Assembly: GCA_028551475.1 (NCBI GenBank)
Contig: CM052358.1
Coordinates: forward strand, 10,399,938-10,463,937
Direction: 5' to 3'
DNA from: Casuarina equisetifolia
Lineage: Eukaryota > Streptophyta > Magnoliopsida > Fagales > Casuarinaceae
DNA: 64,000 bases
Part shown: positions 57,157-64,000 of the stretch, one piece after another
How the letters are laid out: each line of letters opens with the position of its first letter
Numbering within the stretch: position 1 is the first letter of the stretch
Made by a program: the position numbers and the translations under genes
Notes under the pieces: generated by a model
The model's input: only the letters and a program-made list of their open reading frames with translations
Database searches by the model: none
Told to the model about the DNA's origin: nothing

Positions 57157-59849
57157 ATAAACCATCATCAACCATCAGCACATCATGATCTTTATGGAAT
57201 ATAAGCACTGGGAAGAAACCCTCTAAAATCAGATCAGGTATTCTAGAATACATACAAAGTTGAGCAATTAGGCCTGATCGAAGTTAATTTAAGCAAGTTC
57301 TCGATTTTCATGATACGTTAACATATTCTTCAAAGCACTATCTTTCTTCAAAATATTTGGGCTTGACTATAGAGGCCTCATTTGGGCTTAAGGTTAAGAA
57401 TCGTTTGCCCCAAATTCGAGCCAATAATTCTGAATCTCCTGTAAGACGTCCCATTTCCTGCTTTTCAACATACTTAGAGCGCGCGTGAAACAAAGCTTCT
57501 GCTCTCCTTTAAAAAGAAAAATTTGTGATGTGCCAAAACTTACCTAAGTAAAAATGGAAGAGCAAGACCGTGAAGAATAACACATTCTGAATTCCGGGAA
57601 ATCTTCTCTTTTTTGGGTCTTTGTATTTAGCAACTTTTCATACCCTTCTTTCCAGAACTATGTAACTGTGAAAACGCCTCGAGGGATGTTTTCAGCTTGT
57701 GAAAAAACAAGCAATGTTCTGCTACTTTATGCTTTCAATCCGCTTAATCTATCTGGATAGTGAGAATTTAACGAAGTTTGTAAAATGACCTACGTCGATG
57801 ATAAAAATAGAAAAAATATAAATCAAATAGAAAGATATGGAAGAAGTTGTGAGAGCAAGGAGCATGGAAGAAAAAAATAATTAAGGTGGTTCAACCCAAA
57901 GATCCAAATCCACGGCACAGAAAATCTCAGAAGGTTATCTTTTCCATACAAATGTACCTTTTCTAAATCTACGTGCAGAAAATAACTGTAGGTCTACTAG
58001 GCAGAGTATGCTGAAAGGAAATATGTGTGATTACAAAGTATATGGATTGAGAAGTTCTCTGAAGGAATTGGAGCCAGGACCTATGCTGTAGTGGGAAGGC
58101 ACGGTAGTTACTTGTGACCTATCTAGAGCTGAAGTTCGAGTGAAAGCACTTCTACATGTGACTTTCTCACTTTACAGTATTGAGTTATCCACACGTATTT
58201 TAATTTCTACGTCAGACTCTGAGAGAGGAAGAGAGGGAGAGAGATAAGGGAGGGTAAGAAAGTAGAAAAAATGACATATCTCAACAGCCCACCAATTCTT
58301 GCTTGTGGCAGTTAGCCTCCTGCTTGCCAAAAATAAAGATGTGAAAGAAAAAGAAACGAGAAGATTTTTGTTCTTGATTTCTTCCGCTATATTCACTATT
58401 CTTACCTTTCTGTTGAATATTGAAAATTCACGTCGACATCAATTGCATAGTCTTGGTAGACGGCATTGTCGAAGGAAAAACAATGCATCTTAATTGTAAA
58501 TGCTATTGGATGACTTTTCTTATATTCCTAAATATTTCAAGAAAGTTAATTTTCTTAAGGAATGTTTAAGTTTTATTCCTAACATTTGAAGTACATAAGC
58601 TTAAGGTATACTTAACTTTTACTAACTTAACTTTGAATGTGAAAGACTGAGATAGTGAGCCTCTAATTTTCATCTAACAAAATATTTGCATGAGATAATT
58701 TCGTATTTTTAAACTAAACTACTCTTTCATATACACTTGTCCTTATTTTTGCCAACAAAATTGATGTAACAATAGTTTTGTTCTAAATCACTTGTGGTTT
58801 CACTTAATTCATATTTAGTAAATGTAAGTTCAGAAAGATGGAGTGAGAAATATAGTCAAAGCCTTTTCTTTTATTGTTCTAATCATATGTTGTAGTTTAG
58901 CATTCTATCCTCCAATAAGACAAAAAAGGTCATTTAGTGCAAGGATATGTGCCAAATCAAGCCTACCCAAGTGCATTTTAGAAAAAAAAGGTGGGAAATC
59001 ATTTTTGTTGTTGTTGTATGAGATTCATAGAAAATACAATATAAGTTGAATATAAAGAGTCATAGAAAAGGAATATCTATTGTGGGAGGTTTATTTATAT
59101 AAACAAGTCAATTAATGAAGTTGTGTTTGTTAATGTTACTAGTTCAAATCAAATTATGATAATCCATCATCAACTTGCTGTAATTCATTATATTTCTCTT
59201 TACATCAATAAGATGATCAATAGATAACTAGTCTTAGAGTAGGTCTTAGCGTAACCAAACCCTTCCCACTCCATGCTATACTACCTTAGATATCTAATTG
59301 GATTATCAAAATTCTCCTACATTTGTGTTATGTCTCCATTTACTCCAAAGGGAGGAAATTGAATGATTGGAGGTCTAGTAGCCCCAATTCCTTTCCTTTT
59401 TAAGTGAGCAAACTACTTGCTAGGTAATTTTGTGAGATATGTATACTTCAGTATACCTATCCACAAAAAATGCCTTAATCATTGATCATATCACATATTC
59501 CTTCATTAATAAAACTGATTTTTAATGGTTGTACCAAAATCATCACTTCCTTAAAACTTTAAGTTGATAAAAGATTGATAATGAAATTTCTTGTAAATAA
59601 TTATATATAGTTTCCTCTACATGTGCTTTTAGTTTTCTACTAATTAAGTAAAATCTAGTATGTGGAATATTTGACTTGAACAAAAGGCTAGACTATATTG
59701 TTAGGCTTTGAATTTTATGTTTCCACTTTGATATCAAATTAAATTAATATATTTCTCCAAAATTAAAATGAATATGTAAATAATTAATTAATGTGTATTT
59801 TCTTGTAAAAGTTAGCAAATATATATATTAGGCGGTGAAATCAAAAAGG
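57157..59849. other. Intergenic DNA, nothing recognised
   Basis: AT-rich, with short open frames and no domain or RNA signal that I can see. Confidence 0.5.
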
Positions 59850-62800
59850 TACCATGTTAGTAATGTCATGTTAGCACTTGTCGCCAAATTGGCAAGATCT
59901 GTTAACTTTAGGGCCATGTTAACCCTAAGAAAAAAAATGCACAATGTACAATGCAAACGTGATCTCCTTCTTGTCGATTAAAGATAATAATGACTAGGAG
60001 CTTATTATATCAAAGATTTAAAATAAAAATTGTCAACTTTTTAAAATATATGTCAAATTAATGTGAAGACATATTTTCTCAACAAATATTCTAAAAATAT
60101 GGTTCCTATTTTTGGTTAAAAAAGCCTATTATCTACTTCCATCACCCACACATGTAACATTGTGAGCATATCAAATATTCATCTTTTAAATGTTTTAATT
60201 GTTTCTTCAATTTCCAAGAGCATGTTATATATCTCCCAATTTAAAAAGGATAATGAATGTGTCTTCTTATTTTATCCCACATACTGCATCATAAAGGGTC
60301 TTTGTTCAGGCAAGGTTTTCTTCCATCACACACTTTGGTTGTGGCCTATACCACCTTTTGTAGTTAGGTCCTCCATATCATCCTTATGCTTTTTTGGCAT
60401 TCTTATCAAATAACTTGGCTTGATGGCACCAATGTCTAGGTCATGCTACTTATCCTACAATTATAAAACTTCCAAAATCCATGTTAAGTCCCTTTTAAAA
60501 GACTCCACCCTTATCTTGCACGGTGGATCATCTTAGTAAGAGTTACCACCTTCATCACCCATCCACCACAAGTAAATTTAAGGCTCCCTTAAAACTTGTT
60601 CATTTTGATATTTTGCAGCCTTCCCTTATAATTTCATCACATGGATATAAATATTATTTTTATTTGATTAACTACTTCTTTAAATTTACTTGGCTTTATC
60701 CATTCACCACCCATGATCATTTACTTAATATTTTTATCACCTTTATAAATTTATGGAGAACTAATTGCCATGCAAGATAAAATGTTATCAATGTGATAAC
60801 GTTATGGAATTTGTGTCCACCTCTTTCCTTCAAATATTACAATAACTAGACATCCACCAATAAATTTCTAGTCCATATGCACCATTTCATAATGATTCTA
60901 ACAAACATAAGCATGGACACATTGTTGAAATTGGGTTACTTTACTATATCATGCCAAAGTTTCATTGTAATTAAGATTTAGTTTTTGAATAAGTCATTTA
61001 TGTTATCAATTGGTTGCCAACTCCTATTGTCAACAAAATCTCCCCTAAGAAAAAATTATTAGGCAACACCCCACCTATCCTTATCTTTGCCTTCCTCCCC
61101 ATATAAACTTGCCCCCACATTCCAAACTTGTGTCTTCCTTGGTTATCCTTTTAGTTACAAAGTATATCGTTATTCTTTTACTGCAACTTAAAAGATTTAT
61201 ATAGTTGTATATGGCAGTTTTGATAAAGATCCCTTCCCTTGTCAATCCCACCACACTCACCAATAAGACTAATGCTAGAATTTCAAAATCCTTATCCTTA
61301 CCCCTACCACCACCTATCGTGCAAACTTCCCTTATATCTGGAACACCACCAACCCCTCTTTGAAAAACTACTAATCAGCCACCTCCTCCATCACCACCTT
61401 CACCCACCTAATCTTCTCATCCCCTGGTTGTAAGACTTAAAGGAGGTGTTGTTGCCTGTTGCATCACCACCCACCAATAGACCTATAACATAATAGTTGC
61501 TACCCCTTCCTATGTAGAACCTACTTGTTTCACCTATGCTTCCAAGGATCCATAGTGATGTGTTAATATGGTTGAAGAATATACTACCTTTATCAAGAAT
61601 CAAACATGGGAAATGGTTTACCACCACTATAGAAAGTCTCCATTTCTACAAATGAATTTTCAAAGTCAAACTTCAATATGATGGCTTTCTTAAAAATATA
61701 ATGTTCGTTTTGTTGCTAAAGGCTTCTGCTAATAGTTCAATATTGATTTCATTAAAATGTTCAATCTTGTTTCCAAAGTTTTCATTGTCTTAACTATTAT
61801 GGGCTTGGCATCCTCTAAATATTGGACTTAGACTCCAAGATTTGTCAATCCTTCACACCCTTAACATGTTTGTCACTTCCAATGATTTCTTTATGGTCTC
61901 AAGTAAGCCTCATGCACATGACATCAACAATTTAACTTCTTTTTTTTTATTTGGGAATGCGATCAAGCTGATTCCTCCCTCTTTATACTACATATGCCCA
62001 TTAAAACATTTTTTACTTGTCTACATTGATAACATTATTTTGACAAGATCTCCAAGTGTTTCCTATCAACCATCATAGTTCTCTTCAAAATGAGTTTGCT
62101 ATAAAAAACTTGGGGCCCTTCCTCTATTTTCTCAAGATTTAGGTTCATATTGCTACTCAAGGGATTGTCCTTCACCAAACAAAAATTGCATTGGATGTCA
62201 TTGCTCATGCCAAAATGGGGGAGCTTATACCATCTCCACTCTATGTACAATGGCCCACAACCCATCCATTCATGATAGCAACCTTCTTCCTAATCTAATA
62301 TACATTATAGGAGTTTCGTGCAAGTTCTACAATACCTCAAATTCACCCATTTGAATATTGCTTACGTAGTTAATATTACTTCCAATTTATGCATGCCCTA
62401 ACAAGCACTTATTGGTAGGTAGTAAAGTGCATTTTCTGGTTGCTTGTTAATAAACTTCACCTAACTCATGTCCTTTTCTTACTCTTCATGCCTACTTTTT
62501 TTATTAAAAAAAATCTTTTTTTAAAAAAAAAATACACACATCCACACACACACTTAGTGCCCAACTTAGAACCAAGAGGTCCTTGGCAGCACTTGCTTCC
62601 AATTAAGTTGGCACTCAAACACATAATCATGGTAATCATATTGATTGCCAATCTATTGGTGGCTTCTATGTATTTGTTGCCTCCTACCTCATCTACTAAA
62701 GCTCCCACAAATAATGCATTGTCACACATTTTAGTACAAAAGTTGAATTCTTGCTGACACGACAACTAAGCTCATTTAGATTGGAGCCTTCCTCCATATC

Positions 62801-63190
62801 TATGAGCTTCTCTACCAAAATCCCCAACTCTATAGTGTGATCATCTCACTATTAATTCTATGTTTCATGCTTGCACCAATCATGTTGAAATAGATTTTCA
62901 CTTTATCAAAAAACATGTCACCAAACATAAGCTGTCCATTCATTTCCTATCCTCAATGGATCAACCAATGGACATTTTTACTAAAGACCTCTCATTAACT
63001 TACTTGAAAATAATTTAAAATAAGCTCTGCAGTTTGTTTTGTCTCTTTAGCTTGCAACAGGTTATTAGTGGATAAAAATCACAATGTGCCATGTCAGCAG
63101 TGCCATGTTGGCACATGCTGCCACATAGGCAAGACTTGTTAGCCTTAGGGCAATGTGCAATGCGCGTACGAGATCTCCTTGTCCCTCAGT
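59850..63190 (+). mobile_element. Heavily decayed Ty1/copia element
   Basis: Copia domains in order on the plus strand, broken by many stops: pre-integrase (CIIKGLCSGKVFF, near 60290), integrase (PLKLVHFDILQPS and YYFYLINYFFKFTWLYPFTT, 60590-60705), RT (KNQTWEMV near 61600, RFVAKGF near 61710, LLVYIDNIILTRSPS near 62020), RSFVQVLQYLKFTHLNIAYV (near 62310) and RNase H (HVEIDFHFIKKHV, DQPMDIFTKDLS, 62880-62995). YIDN replaces the RT YVDD. The outermost 100-120 bp (59850-59970 and 63087-63190) are alike: CCATGT(C/T)AG...GGCAAGA...GTTA...GATCTCCTT. They are probably LTR remnants. Boundaries are approximate. Confidence 0.85.
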
Positions 63191-64000
63191 GCGCAGGATC
63201 TCTGGCACTCCAGCTCCAACTGAGGAAGAAGAGAATTTTGCATTCAGTTTTGTTGTAAACTGATACTCGCGGCATTTATATGTTACTAACGTGAGGAAGA
63301 AAACTGAACATATATAGAGGCAGGCCCCTGATGACAGTATTCACACTTTGCGGGGGTGAGATCCAAGATCAGTTTTTGGTCTAGTGATCAAAATGCTTTT
63401 GATTGTGCCTTTTCCCTGTAGCCATTGTCGACCCTAGAAGTAGAATTCTATCTACTATACGGCTCCACGCCTTTTTCTTTTTCTTTTTTTCGTCAATAAA
63501 ATGTTACTTATCAAAGGGAAAATGCACATCATTCTTTTTAGTCATTATAAAAACTAGTCGACATAAATGAAACATCATAGAATTAACTGTAATTTATTAC
63601 GTTTTCCGTGTCACATTTTTTGACAACAGGGAACAATATTGCTTTTTTTTTTATAACAAAATGTCAACATCGAGATGGACTACTTTGCAGAACTTGCAGG
63701 GCCCCGGTGATGCCTTCGACAAGTAAAGATTGCAGGGATCTAACCGCCGATTGCTACAATTGTAAGCTATCGGCATTTCCTCCTCTTCAAGCTTCTCCAC
63801 CAACCGCAGACAGCCGCATCATTGGACGTGATAGCCCCGGCGTAAGGTGATGGATTAAATTTTCAGTTGTCAATCAATAAATTTGAAAAGAAAAAATAGG
63901 ATTGCAGAAATAGATTCACCAAAAATATTACAATTTTGTCTAGAAAAATGATGATAGCATGAGATTTCAAGAGAAGACCAATCATATATATCTTAAAGAA
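63191..64000. other. Window end, unassigned
   Basis: An 80-codon frame at 63608-63850 (plus) is relatively GC-rich and could be part of an exon, but I recognise no domain. The remaining sequence is AT-rich. Confidence 0.35.

Noticed and set aside
63608..63850. 80-codon plus-strand frame near the window end
   Set aside because: GC-rich but unrecognised; could be an exon of a gene beyond the window, not enough to call.

Overview
This is nuclear DNA from a flowering plant, most likely a eudicot. The evidence is intron-rich genes with GT/AG junctions, three-exon SBP-box (SPL) genes, a miR156 target site, tRNA-iMet-primed Ty1/copia elements and AT-rich spacers. The many TE remnants fit a woody species, but that is inference and I cannot name the species. 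About 17 kb is gene body; the rest is intergenic DNA and retrotransposon wreckage.

Layout. (1) 1-5147, minus: a mitochondrial-type 3-hydroxyisobutyryl-CoA hydrolase-like gene. Thirteen exons can be read; the last coding exon lies outside the window. (2) 6296-10135, plus: a cytosolic-type NAD-malate dehydrogenase gene with seven exons. It has a second possible first exon (6807-6969) encoding an acidic plus hydrophobic N-terminus, and two candidate GC-AG introns. (3) 11642-15218, plus: a small PDRG1-like (P53/DNA damage-regulated, prefoldin-like) gene with three exons. (4) About 9.5 kb of spacer with simple repeats. (5) 25014-26758, plus: the SPL8 orthologue, with a 5'-leader intron and a 30-codon uORF. 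(6) 26.8-46.3 kb: spacer, then a nested retrotransposon cluster. (7) 46350-51319, minus: a second SPL gene with a miR156 site in its last exon. It converges on SPL8. (8) 51.5-64 kb: spacer with an LTR-like sequence holding a 35-bp tandem array, another LTR-like fragment, and a heavily decayed plus-strand copia element at about 59.85-63.19 kb.

The TE cluster reads as layers. A 5,850-bp copia element (36851-42700, minus) has two 331-bp LTRs, a 5-bp target duplication GAGGG, a tRNA-iMet PBS and a PPT. It sits inside the integrase reading frame of an older plus-strand copia remnant. Both lie between two diverged copies of a 2.1-2.3 kb sequence (32.67-35.0 and 44.15-46.29 kb). The right copy is preceded by a PBS-like motif, so the pair may be the LTRs of a third, larger element that ends within about 60 bp of the second SPL gene's stop codon.

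The genes do not form a pathway. HIBCH acts in valine catabolism, MDH in malate/oxaloacetate redox exchange, PDRG1 in a chaperone-type complex, and the two SPL genes are transcription factors, one of them apparently under the miR156 age pathway. I found no rRNA, tRNA or CRISPR. The items most worth following are the alternative membrane-anchor-like MDH exon with its GC donor, the paired SPL genes of opposite miR156 status, and the LTR palindrome whose 2-nt centre is flipped between the two LTRs.
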